From Rhabditophanes sp. KR3021 (lineage: Eukaryota; Nematoda; Chromadorea; Rhabditida; Alloionematidae): DNA of 64,000 bases. Location: the NCBI GenBank assembly GCA_963281155.1, contig CAUJLY010000004.1:5146001-5210000 (forward strand). The letters run 5' to 3'. Numbering within the stretch: the stretch's first letter is position 1; each line of letters begins with the position of its first letter. Shown one piece after another: positions 34,834-46,324 of the stretch. Position numbers and translations under genes: made by a program. Below the pieces are notes generated by a model, which saw nothing but the letters and a program-made list of their open reading frames with translations, searched no databases and was not told the origin of the DNA.

Positions 34834-36894
34834 TGTAAATGGAAAGTAAATTGAAGTAATTGGATTTATTTAAAACTTCGGCATGGAATTTTGCATAAAT
34901 TTTATTCTTTTTTATAATTTTATTGACCTGGTTGAAAGAAAATATAAGTAAATCAAAGTGTATATGCAAAGTTTATTTTTATCTTTGATACCTAATAATT
35001 TGATTTAAGGACAGAATATTAAAAGGCATTTTCTTTTATAGCATTAAAACTTCCTTAAAAAGTATTTCGTAACGCATTTAGTGACTATAGTCTTCAATTT
35101 TCTTTTCTTCAGCAAATTACCCATTTTCCAGAAAGACACTTTGAAATAATAATTTTATTAGCAAAGCACTTTTCTAACTAACTGATTTTGTAAAAGTAAG
35201 GAAATGGATAAAATAAGTTTAATTGTACAATCATTTGGCAGGCAATTTGAGTTTGTTGTATGTGTGATATTGAGTTGTTTAAATTATTGGGCCTCTATTA
35301 ACGATATGCTTTAATAGTTTCAATTTTATTGTTTAACTTTGCCCTTTTATTTAGACTTGATAACGTCATTTTAGTTCAGACCATCTATCACGTTTATGTT
35401 CCATTCTACAAACTGTCACTATTTACTTTTAAACAATAATCTATATTAAGTCATTTTCAATTTAATAAAATTAGTTGTTATAACATTCGAGAAACTTTGA
35501 AATTATTTTGCCATATTTTAGATAATTCAAACTTTCGGATATTTAAAAATTAAAACAACTTTTATATTATCTAAGAAGTTAAGACATTTTCAAATAATCT
35601 ATTTCAATGGTTAAGACAATTTCATTTTCAAATTATTTATTACAATATCTTCTCACAAAAAACACTTCAACTAATCCAAATCATTTTTTATTATTTTGGC
35701 ATAAATATTTATTTATTTACATTCATGCTTTTGGATGGAAATTGAATTTCTTTTATTAGAAAGTTAAAAGTTTGACTTAAATACATGTATACGCTTTCAA
35801 TCTTTATGTTTATTATTTATATTATACGTTTTGATGAGTTGAAAGTATGCATCCTAGAATTGGACCCTTGCTTCCGATTAACTTAAATTGAAGTAGTGTT
35901 GTATTTGATGTAATAATTCAAATGAGTTTATGCTAAAAAGTAAATTGTTAAAAGACATTTGGAAAGTGTTAATACAGACACTATCTTTTTAGTCCATTAT
36001 TTTTGTAAGCAAATTGGTGATTCCCAAAAGATTAAATAATAGATGTGCAGATGAATGTAAAATATATCTTAGTTAGCGAACGTATTAATAGGGGTGTTCG
36101 GAAATGAAAAATATTGTATCATTAATCTTACTTCCGTATATTTTGATTTGACTTTTACAAGGGAACATTATTAAAATAGTAGATGGACGTTATTATGCAA
36201 TTTATGGGACAGTTGTTCTTTAAATTGTCAGCTAATTCAGTTTATCAATCTTATTTACATCACCACTAAAACAACTCCCCCTTTACGAGGTTGGTAATGA
36301 TAGGGATACAATGCCGGTTTAGATTTTGTCAATATGATTTGAATAAATAAATTCGTGTGTATATTATATTATAGTATGTTTATTTGCGATTAGTTGTTCA
36401 CATTATTATTTTATAAATTGCCGCAACTTCGTGTTACATTGCGAACGAGGAAATACATATTGTTACAAATGATTAAGATCAAATGTGTGCTACTGACTAC
36501 ACTTAATAAATTAAGTTGATTATTCTATATATCTGATTCGAGGGTTGGATTTCGTCTGGCCAGCAGTCGTATCACTAGATTGCATCATTGCATTTTCTGT
36601 CATGTCAAACAATTTCTTATTTCAATCAGCAATCTTTTTGTCCTATGTTTTAAGATACAACCTCCACGACATAACAAATACACATACAAATTTTCCTACT
36701 ACTAATAAAAATATAAAGTGTGTGTCTGATTTTAGAATAAATTTACTCTTGACATAAGCTTACCACATCACATTCCCTTAACAGCTTTTGACAACTTCTT
36801 ATTCTTCATCAATCCCACGGGACTTTTTTGGCATTTCTGGTAGAATGTTCAATAAACGGCTGTTTTAGCTTTCAGACATGTAATTATAATCATT
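34834..36894. other. 2-kb intergenic stretch, no gene seen
   Basis: AT-rich DNA between the divergent type I membrane gene and neuroligin. Only a chance 70-codon frame is present. It should hold both promoters, plausibly with tissue-specific control for neuroligin, but no element can be named. Confidence 0.55.
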
Positions 36895-39800
36895 ATGATT
36901 CAATTGCGTAAAACAAATTTCTATTTAATATTATTGCTCAATCTTATTTTTACTATAAACACCAGGTAAGTAAATCTGTTTATTTGTTTATTAATGCATC
37001 GATGCATATTTTGTGGTGAGATTATATGTTAAATCGAAAAGTTAACATTTAATAATCGCATTAACTCCAATACATACAACAACTTAAGTTTAATCAACAA
37101 AGTTATGTAGTTGCATTAATTGAATATAAAACTATTATTTCAATAAAATATAACAAAACTTTACTTGAATTAATGTAAAAAAGATTTATTTGAGTTTAAA
37201 ATAACAAAATTTATTTGAGTTTAACGGTATTTATTTGAATTGAACGATATTTTTAGTTTATCAACTAATCCCAAGAAGCGTATACAAACTACATTCGGTG
37301 TATTGAAGGGTGAAACAATATCTCCTGACGCCGAAGACTTACCCGCCGTAACACAATATTTGGGAGTTCCATTTGGCGTGTCACCTACTGGCCAAAATAG
37401 ATTTAATTTGGCAATAAGTGCAGCCAAGTGGACTCACATGCCCAAAGATGCTTTTAAAATTTCATCTGTATGTATGCAAACCCGTTTGCCAGCTACCTCG
37501 GAGACGAAAGCCTTTAAATCGATGTCTTCACAAAGATTTGATCATGTACATAGATTGCTTTTACATTTAAAGCCAGAATCTGAAGATTGTCTTTATATGA
37601 ACATCTACATTCCAGAAAAAATAGGTAATTTTAGAAGGAATTTTCTAAAAATGTCAAATGGGCTGCCAATTAATGTGTATTGTAACAAATTTAATAACTT
37701 TCTTTATTCAATTTAAGCAACTCTTTGTTCAATGTAGTTTGTCATCTTGAATTGTAAAACCAAATTTGCTTAATGGATTTCGAGTTAAGTAAAATTGGAA
37801 CCTACTTAATGGTTACTTGATAGCAAGTTATTTTGTATCTTCGCAAAGCAGCTTATCCAAATAATGTATTGTTGTTATTATAACAAAACTGAGATTTTAT
37901 TGAATCTTCGAAATTAGATTTGTTCTTATTGATAAAGAAATTGGAGAACATAATAAATAATAGATTAGTAGTAAAAATTGGGGGTGTTAAAATAATATAT
38001 TCTATGTCTGAATTTTAAAAATGAAATTTAATATTGTTTATAGAGCGAAATGACGAAAATAAGATACCTTCATTATTAATAATTCATGGGGACAGTTATA
38101 ATTGGAATTCTGGAAATTCATACAACGGGTCTCTTCTGGCGGCATATGGCCAAGTTGCAGTTATCACAATGAATTACAGATTAGGTGCGTTTGGATTAAA
38201 AATAAACCATATTTAAAACGTTTGTTTAAATATCTCGAGTGAGACTTAAAACATTTATAAAAAGAGTGTAAAGATTGAATGAAACGAATTATTTGAGGTA
38301 GTTTTCTGTTTGATATGCTTCATCATAGAACTTTTCTAATCTTTCGTCTTCATTCAGACTGTCGAAATCAGTAGTAAATTCATCAGCAATTTTGTCGTAT
38401 TAACAAACGCATTGTATGTGATTCTAACAAGAGAATATACTTAATTACGGCGAAATTCATTTTTATTCTATCAAACGCTTGTGTTTTTATGGTCTTACTC
38501 GCTTATGTCAAAAATCAACCAGCTCTAAAATGCTGTCGCCCGTTAACTTCGACGCAAAGTCTTGGATGAACAAAAAAGTCGAAAGACAGCATCCTCTTTC
38601 ACTCTACAATGATCAAATGTGTGTTTAGGATCAAATATTTGTCCGTATTTAGAAATAATACTTTCCTTAGTTTTATCGTGAAGAAGAGAGACTTCCACAC
38701 AAAACTTACAACAGACCCCGTTAATAACTAATCAAATCGCTTCAAGAGTATTGCTACCCTTATTATGCGTCAAAGGACAATTATATCTTCTTTTTAATTA
38801 AAACTAGATTCCGATTAAAAATAGTAATCAAACTTCAATTAAAAAACATTTTATTTAAAAGCATCGCACATAAATAATCATATAATAATTACGATTGAAA
38901 TTATTTAGGCGCGTTTGGATTTCTAGGCCGATGTGAAAGTAATAGTTGCACGGTAAGGATTTATAAATATAAACAAGTAGAATCTTAAAATAGCACTTGA
39001 AATCTGCTAAATAGAATGAAGATCATAAAATTTGAAAGGTTTTATAAAAGATATAATTTTATTGCAGGGTAATGCTGGCTTATCAGATTTAGTCGCGGCT
39101 CTCAAAATGCTCTCCAACATCTTACCTTCTTTTGGCGCTAGTCCGGATTCACTGACACTATTGGGCTGGGGCACTGGAGCCAATTTAATTTCATTATTAA
39201 TGGCATCTCCCATTACATTGCCAAAAAGTAGATTGTTTCATAGAGCAATTTTACTTGATGGTACTGCTCTTTCCCCAAGTGCCATTCAAGAAAATCCTCA
39301 GGAATTTTACTTAAAATTAGCCGAAGAATTAAACTGTGTGGATAATTCTGCTAATTTGAAGAAAGTAAAAGATTCAAGAAAAGACATCAAAGGAATTCTC
39401 AGATGTTTGCAAGAACATAGCGCAGAAAACATTACCCAAGCATCGAGTCGATTAGAAATTCCGACTTTCCTTAATGCCTTTGCCCCCATCATTGACGGGC
39501 AAATCGTTCCTAATCATCCCAAAATTTCATTTTCACCACAATTTGGAAGTCTTTTTAGGTGTGTTTAAATTTAAATAGAGTTATACAAAAGCAAAAATAT
39601 TGGGTTGCTATAGTATTTTGATTAATACAAGCACTTTACAACTGAATTACGCGTATTTAAGCTTGCTCAAGTAATTTAGATTATTATTCTTAAATGAACA
39701 AGACTTGTGGTAGTCAGTATTTCCTCTTTTGGACTCATCAAACCAATTTATGTAGCTTAAAATAATAAGAGGTTATTAATAGAAACAAGAATTACCTGCA

Positions 39801-42165
39801 ATTAGATGTTTATTGTCGAACACCTACTTCCTTATTATTACATTAATGCATGGTTTTCGAGTCAGTTTCTTATCATAAAAAGTAGAATCGGATTGACTAG
39901 ATTTCATTGATGATCCATCATTTAATGGTATTTTTATACCCCTTATATACTAAAATTTGATGGTGGCACACTCTCTAATTTCGGTATAGGATCTTTTAAA
40001 AGCATCACATTACTTTTACTTGGCAGGAATTATTATCTAAATTTTGGTTTAAATCATCATCTTTGATCAACTGTGTTCTAATCCAAAGCGCTAAAGGGGT
40101 TGTTCAAAAAATTCATCATTTATTTATGTTTTGCAAAAATAATGGGTGTTATTTCAGAGATGTGGATCTTATGATTGGAACCGTATCATATCCTGCCCAT
40201 AGTTTATTGCCAAACGAAGATCTCATCCATGGTTTTGATAATTCAAAACGGGACAAAATTTTGCGTACAATTGTTCGAAACTTTTATTCTAATCATCGAA
40301 GTGAAATTTTCGAATCCATCATTCATGAATATACTGATTGGGAGAATGGAAAAAACAAGCATCCCAAGCAAATAAGAAATGAAATGCTTCAAGCATTGGG
40401 GGATGTTTTATTCACAACGCCATTGATTGAGACTTTGCGAATGCATTCAACTGACGAACAACCAAAATCAGGGAATACATTCTTTTTTGTTTTTGGACAT
40501 GAAACCAAAGGCTGGAGCAAAGAACATCCCACAAATGGAATAAGAGGATCCTTAACAGGTGATCATGTTCCTTATATTCTGGGCTATCCCTTATCAAATC
40601 ATCACATAGACAATCTATATACGTCTTTTTCTAACGAAGACAAAGAAATGTCTAAATGTATGATGACGTACGTAACTAATTTTATCAAAACAGGCGATCC
40701 AACTAAACCAAGGATTTTAAGTAAAGACTCAAACATTGAAAGCAAATTTCAAAATATAATTTGGCCCCAATTCAATCAGGTTAGTCTACAACAAATAATT
40801 GTAAATTGTAAAATTCTAGGGAACTCGAGAGGCATACTTGGACATCGTATCGGATCAACCAAGAATTCGAAATTATTATAGAAACTCTTACGTTGGTTTC
40901 TGGTCGGAATTCGTGCCCCAACTAATAGAAAGTGGAAAAGATAAAAATTTGCCAGAAGAACATAGTTTCCTTAAAGATCATTTTAATAGAAATTCCTTTT
41001 TTGGCAATGTACGACATTATGGCAATTATAAAAATGAAGGTAATGAAACGAATATTGATATAGCTATTGATATAAATGACTATTTTAGGCTTTCCACCGC
41101 CGCCTCAACCCCCACCACCTTCGCCAAATGATTTATTAATAAAAATGGGAACTACACCTCCAACGCCAAATGCAATTGCTTCGGAAAATTCAACACCAAC
41201 GACAGTGGCAGTTAATGAAAAATGCAATGAATACTCGACTTTAGGAATAACAGTTGCAATTGGCAGTGGTTTGCTTGTTCTGAATGTGTGTATATTTATC
41301 GGAATGTATCATCAATGCAATAAAACTAGTAAACCTGAGAAAAACAACTTCGCTAGTTATCAAGGATACAATTCCGCTCATTTGCAAAACAATCCAGATC
41401 TCTACATTCCTAATTCACCTGTGCGTGTAAGTTACAGAAATTACTAGCTTTGTCTTGCTTATTTTTTGCACCCTAACAACAACATTTTTTGTCTATTTTG
41501 CGTTAACATTTTCTATTTATTTTTTGAAAAACATGCACTTATAGCATATAACTCTTCTACCCCCACCCACTTACAAAACTCACTTGACAAATGTAACCAA
41601 AGAGGTGTCGTCTACTTCTAACAAACCAAGACATTCACTTCCTGCAACTTTTAACAAAATTAACAGACGGAAATCAAATATGAAGTCAACTCCACTTACA
41701 TCCATTACTTCTGACCAATTCCAAGCTAACCGAAATGACATACTTACTCAATTAAACGAAATCTCACCTAACTTCGATTATACTCCAGCAACACGAAATA
41801 CTTCATTAACATACTCACTGTTTGATAAGGTTCTCGTTTAATAACACTTTTTGTTGATTTTCACTTAGTTAAATATGTGTATGTATTTTTGATTTTACAC
41901 CATTTAACACTCTTTAGATGTAATTATTCTGAAATAACAATTGTACTTTTAGGAACCTTTGCTTTCGGCTTCCTCAAAGAACGCAACTCCTGCCATTTTG
42001 AGAGCCGGGGTATCTCCAACATGCCCTAGGCATGGAAGAACAGCGGGCCTTACAATATCGCAGCCCAATTCGGCGCAGTCTAATACAACAATCAGACATA
42101 ATTCAATCGCTTCTCAAATGCCACAGATTTCAAATACTCCCTTACTTGAAGAAGTACAAGTTTAA
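36895..42165 (+). CDS. Neuroligin-like cholinesterase-fold adhesion protein
   Basis: Ten exons (36895-36965, 37257-37624, 38044-38184, 38909-38952, 39068-39558, 40158-40779, 40820-41039, 41089-41426, 41545-41829, 41953-42165) give 930 residues. A signal peptide is followed by an esterase-like domain: GVLKGETIS, YLGVPFGVSPTGQNRF, SEDCLYMNIYIP, IIHGDSYNWNSGNSYNGS, MNYRLGAFGFLG, GNAGLSDLVAALKML. The nucleophile elbow reads GWGTGAN, so the catalytic serine is absent, as in neuroligins. One membrane helix (STLGITVAIGSGLLVLNVCIF) follows a Pro-rich stalk. A long Ser/Thr/Asn-rich cytosolic tail ends EEVQV, a possible class II PDZ ligand. Neuroligins bind neurexins at synapses. Intron 3 holds an insertion with nuclease remnant. 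Confidence 0.88.
38181..38921. mobile_element. Insertion forming neuroligin intron 3, bounded by 17-bp direct repeats
   Basis: TTAGGTGCGTTTGGATT (38181-38197) and TTAGGCGCGTTTGGATT (38905-38921) are identical at 16 of 17 positions. The splice donor (AG|GTGCGT) lies in the first copy and the acceptor (TTTAG|GC) in the second. Both copies encode the same neuroligin residues (GAFGF), so 724 nt appear to have been inserted into the coding sequence with duplication of the target, and splicing removes the insert plus one copy. The insert holds a decayed nuclease gene on the other strand. Confidence 0.7.
38380..38745 (-). pseudogene. Decayed PD-(D/E)XK-type endonuclease gene
   Basis: Read on the minus strand, a zinc-knuckle-like VCCKFC (about 38735) leads into KESIISKYGQIF and HTFDHCRVKE in one frame. 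A shifted frame then gives FDFFVHPRLCVEVNGRQHF (about 38585-38530), followed after two stops by QAFDRIKMNFAV, and another shift gives RITYNAFVN (about 38415). The order FDF...(I/V)E(V)xGxQHF...D.IK..F....LLRI.Y is that of small PD-(D/E)XK nucleases (Vsr/DUF559-like, found in phage, giant viruses and mobile introns). At least two frameshifts and two stops make it inactive. Assignment rests on motif order only. Confidence 0.55.
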
Positions 42166-42434
42166 TGATAAAACGTTAATTTAAAAACATGTATTATTTT
42201 TTATTGAATGTATAAAGCTTTTAGTATATTTACTTAATAAATAGTTGTTTAATATCTAATATACATCATCCTTTATTAACAAATCCATTTTGTCAAAATG
42301 GTAACTGTTATATGTATTATTATTCGACCTATCAAAATATTAGAAGGCAAAATCTAATGCATCCTTTTGAAAAATATTATTAAGTTTACCAGTATATAAT
42401 TAAGCATAGGATTTTTAAAATCTCATGGAGAATT

Positions 42435-42848
42435 ATGCGAAGACTATTTACACTCTGTTGGATAAGATATTGTATTAGAAAACTGATTTTACTACATATA
42501 AAGGTCAAAAGACAAACATCATTGGTATGGCGCTGCAAATATTGCTGTGCGCAATCCGAAACAAAGATTGGAATGCGCCACATCTACAGCTTTTATACAT
42601 CTACCTCTCTAAATCATCGACCAAAACCATCATCAATTATATTATACAATCAATTACCAAACCTATATCTATCATCTTTGTTTTTTAGTTTATATACATT
42701 AAGTGCTAGGTATCACAAGCAAGTCACTCTTGACTCATTACATATTCATTCTTATCAACAACTAAGATATCCTTTTATGATTTATTGTAATTTTTATCAT
42801 ATTATTAGATGCCCACGTTGTACATCAGTAAAAACCTTTTATTATTAA
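42435..42848 (+). CDS. ORF with possible FLYWCH-type zinc finger, perhaps transposon-derived
   Basis: A 137-codon frame is the longest in the 1.9-kb gap after neuroligin. Around residues 28-65 it reads LVWRCKYCCAQ...TKIGMRHIYSF...LNHRPKP, which loosely resembles FLYWCH fingers (F.y....WrC......C.arl.....H.H) of Mutator-like transposases. No transposase catalytic region is adjacent. It may be a fragment or a chance frame. Confidence 0.25.
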   Translation: MRRLFTLCWIRYCIRKLILLHIKVKRQTSLVWRCKYCCAQSETKIGMRHIYSFYTSTSLNHRPKPSSIILYNQLPNLYLSSLFFSLYTLSARYHKQVTLDSLHIHSYQQLRYPFMIYCNFYHIIRCPRCTSVKTFYY

Positions 42849-44062
42849 AAGATTACTAACCGTCCAAAGGTTTAGGAACGGTTGTTCAATCTTTATATTG
42901 CTTGGAAATGCACAATGATTTTTTTAAACTCGAAAGTACAATGTGTTGCTTAAATAGGCCTCTTTCCTATGTATACAAGATCGGTTCAACTGATAGGACA
43001 AATTACGGCTATCAACGATAGAGTGAAACGTTTTAGTTAAAACCTCAGAACTTATTAAAAAATAGTTACCTGTTCAAAATTAAAACTTGAACATATAGGC
43101 CAGTCCAAGAGCTTTTAGATGAAAATAAAGTTATTTTTACAGGTGAATTTTCCCAAAATTGATACACTTTGTGTAAATGACGATATAGTTCCATTCCATA
43201 GTGCATCAAATGATCCATTCTTAGTTACATTTGCAAGTGATTGAATAAAGCTATTTAATAGTCTTTTAAGTTTAAAAAACAGTATGCATACCCAAGTTGT
43301 TATATAAGTTCCAAAGACCGTCCGTTAACTTTTGGACGCTTTAGTATTGTGCGTGAGTAAAAATTATTATAAAAAGATTATGTGTTAAAATTATTAAAGT
43401 TAAAGTAAAAGTGGACATTCAGGAACGAAAGACAGAGTTAGGTGTAAAGATGTCGTTTCCGTTCAACAAATATAGAATATGAATTGGCATGCATGGGCGT
43501 CTCCGATCTATCAACCTTTATTTACACTGTTTATATGTTGGAATATAGAGTCTCCGAATATCTACTTAAAAAAGCTCATTTGGACATCATAATATAATTC
43601 ATCATCAAAGACCTGTACATCTTTTTATACATGATGGAACAATTGGTTATTTTTCTCCGTAAATTAATTCATTGGTTATTGTATTCGTAATGTAAGATTA
43701 AAATGAAGCAATCTTTCATCTCTAAAAATGACAAAACGTGGTTTCAAAACAGTTAATATAGCTGAGTCAAAAATATTATAATAATAAACAGACCTAGAGC
43801 TTATTGTTTATATGACATAGAATCAAACTTTTTATTCGTTTAAAATGTGATATCAATACTATCTTCAAAAAATTAATCTTCTAGTCACTATGTTTATCGC
43901 AACTTCCTATTTCTCATCATATTCTATTTGACAACGTACCAATAAACAGTCTATCGATAGACATTCCTTGTGATTATGATAATCACGGAATGGATTATAT
44001 ATTTCAAATTAATTATTTTAACATATTATAGATCAGTAATTATTAACAGACTAACTGTGCAA
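42849..44062. other. Intergenic stretch, nothing recognised
   Basis: AT-rich sequence 5' of VPS26 with only short chance frames. It should contain the VPS26 promoter near its right end. Confidence 0.5.
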
Positions 44063-46324
44063 AATGGTAATACACTAAATTTTATTTCTTTTATTAACTT
44101 TGAGACCCTTTTAGTCATTTTTTGGTTTTGGTCAATCGGCAGACATTCAAATCGAACTGAAGAATGAAAAAAACTTACGAACGACCAAAGTGAAAAGCGA
44201 TGATGGGCAACAGGAAGACCGATTTTTATTTTATGACGGAGAAGCCATTGAAGGAGAGGTACTAATAAAGCTAAAAAAAGCCAACCAAAAGCTAGAACAT
44301 GGTGGGATAAAAGTTGACTTCATTGGGCAAATAGAGCCTTTCTACGATAGAACCAATCAATCCGATTTTATCTTCTTAACACGGGATCTGTGTCCTTCTG
44401 GAGAAATTCTTCAACAAAACACTCGTTTTTCTTTTAAATTTGGACAAGTCGAGAAACGTTATGAATCGTTTAGTGGCAATAATGTGAAACTACGTTATTT
44501 TATTCGTGTTTCCATTATTAGGAAGTTTTCAAATATTATCAAAGAGTTAGAAATTGCTGTACACACACTCTCAACTTATCCAGACAACAACTCCAGTATT
44601 AAAATGGAGGTTGGTATTGAAGACTGTCTCCATATTGAGTTTGAATATAACAATTCCAGGCAAGTTTTTTTGGTTAGAGTGAAATAATTAGTAATTTAGA
44701 TATCACTTATCAGACATTATAATAGGAAAGATATATTTCCTGCTTGTTAGGATCAAGATCAAGTATATGGAAATTGCTATTGTCAAACAAGAATCCGTTG
44801 GCCAAGTAAGTTTTTCATTACCAATAGTAGATACCTACTATGCAGTAATGTATTTGTTGACTATTTTACCGTGATTAATTCAATTTATTTCATTCTTTTA
44901 GGGAAGCCAAGTCTTTCGAGAAAATGAAACTATAGCCAAGTAATGTTTTTATGTTTATGTTTATATTAACTTTAATTTTAATTTTAGGTATGTTAGAAAA
45001 CAGTCAAAAGATTAGACAAAATAAGAGTTGTTGATTATCAAGAAAGACAAGACTGTTAAAGTAGACAGGATATTATTTAGAAATACGTTTTAAAGAAGCA
45101 TTGATTTGTTTAGACTAATATTTGAGCTTCTTTTTACTGTTTCAGGATGTTTCTTAAGCATGGCATCATTTGATTGTGACCGGATGCGATAATATTGGTA
45201 CAACAGCTTGTAGATCCAATGTAATAGCATACTCAAAAGCGAGTACTTCATTACTAGTCAACTCATCCAAGTAGAAAGCCACAAGTTGTCTCTTGTGTCC
45301 AAAATACCCGTAATCCTTGTTTCTTTGTCATTTAATAGAATGAATCGTTCGAAGTTAAGTTTAGCTTCTGAAATGTGTTCAAGAAGTCCACTTTTTACTC
45401 TGCCTGAGACTCCATCATAGAAAATTCCATTTTTAACACCATCAAATGGTACTGTGTTAGCATCCACGTCAGCAGGCAAATCAACTAAAGCATAGATTGA
45501 TTGCTTCCTTTGGCTGTATTATGAGACTTAACCATCTTCAATTCACCCTTAACATCAGATAGTTTCCTTTCTTCTTCGTAAGTTTTCTTAGTTTCAGAAC
45601 TGGGGACACACTCTCTTCTTTATGTGATATGTTAAAGATTGACCTTGAAGTCTTCTCTTATCGATTCACTTCTTCTTAACGAGGCACTTGCATCAATATT
45701 ACTGATTTTGCTAGGACGTTCTTTACTTCTACTATTGACTAACTGCCTTTTCATAACAAAATGTTAACTTAATTGAGATATAAAACACCTTTATAAGTGA
45801 AGTAGATTTGAATATTCAACAAAACACTTTACCAATCATTGTCTTCCTAAAACATATAATTAAAACCAACTTATGTTAAATATGATTTTTGCAGGTATGA
45901 AATTATGGATGGTGCTCCTGTAAAAGGGGAAAGCATTCCTATTAGACTTTTCTTGAACGGATATGATCTATCACCTACAATGATTGAAATCAACAAAAAG
46001 TTTTCAGTTCGTTATTTTCTTAATCTAGTTCTAGTAGATGAAGAAGACAGACGATATTATAAGCAACATGAAATCACTTTGTGGAGAAAAGCAGATGGTT
46101 TGCCAAGAAAGACTGTAGTGATCGGTAACTTGATGAAAACTGGTTTTCCAGATTCTAATAGAACCGAAGAAAGGGCTGAAAAGGAAGATGATACTGAAAG
46201 TGAGATTAACAATGAGGATGGTACCGCTGCTATTCTTAAAGTTGAAGAAGAGCTAAATAAGCCGAATACAAATTACGCAATGGAAGAGGAAACAGATGAT
46301 GGCGTAACATCAAAAAATCTTTGA
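44063..46324 (+). CDS. VPS26: VPS26, retromer subunit
   Basis: Five exons: 44063-44065 (only the ATG), 44115-44659, 44700-44805, 44902-44939, 45896-46324. The protein begins MSFFGFGQSADIQIEL and is nearly textbook: DRFLFYDGEAIEG, GIKVDFIGQIE, QVEKRYESFSGNNVKLRYF, SIKMEVGIEDCLHIEFEYN, GKIYFLLVRIKIKYMEI and YEIMDGAPVKGESIPIRLFL. The two arrestin-like lobes of the family are complete; the C-terminal tail is acidic and variable. VPS26 forms the retromer cargo complex with VPS35 and VPS29 on endosomes. Intron 2 uses a GC donor (CCAG|GCAAGT), required to continue NNSRYHLSDIIIGK. Intron 4 carries a 0.9-kb antisense coding insertion. Confidence 0.95.
44981..44993 (+). promoter_or_regulatory. Juxtaposed splice acceptor/donor (zero-length exon) in VPS26 intron 4
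   Basis: The sequence attttag|gtatgt places a good 3' splice site directly before a 5' splice site, 48 nt after the VPS26 exon 4 donor, the typical intron length here. It could act as a recursive splice site dividing the intron into a 48-nt part and a 907-nt part holding the coding repeat, or mark the insertion point. Confidence 0.5.
44993..45892 (-). pseudogene. Decayed copy 3 of the coding repeat, antisense in VPS26 intron 4
   Basis: Minus-strand fragments begin near 45755 with MKRQLVNSRSKERPSK, continue with KKTYEEERKLSDVKGELK, shift frame, and give a 73-codon open stretch (45479-45258) with DGVKNGIFYDGVSGRV and KETRITGILDTRDNLW. Stops and shifts interrupt it. The segment is bracketed by AGGTATG at 44986-44992 and 45893-45899, the second forming the acceptor of VPS26 exon 5. 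Grouping with the other copies rests on similar placement, length and decay rather than on clear residue identity. Confidence 0.4.

Noticed and set aside
44693..44700. Read-through end of VPS26 after FLVRVK at an in-frame stop
   Set aside because: The conserved continuation YHLSDIIIGKIYFLLVRIKI is present downstream and joins in frame through a GC-AG intron, so the stop is intronic.
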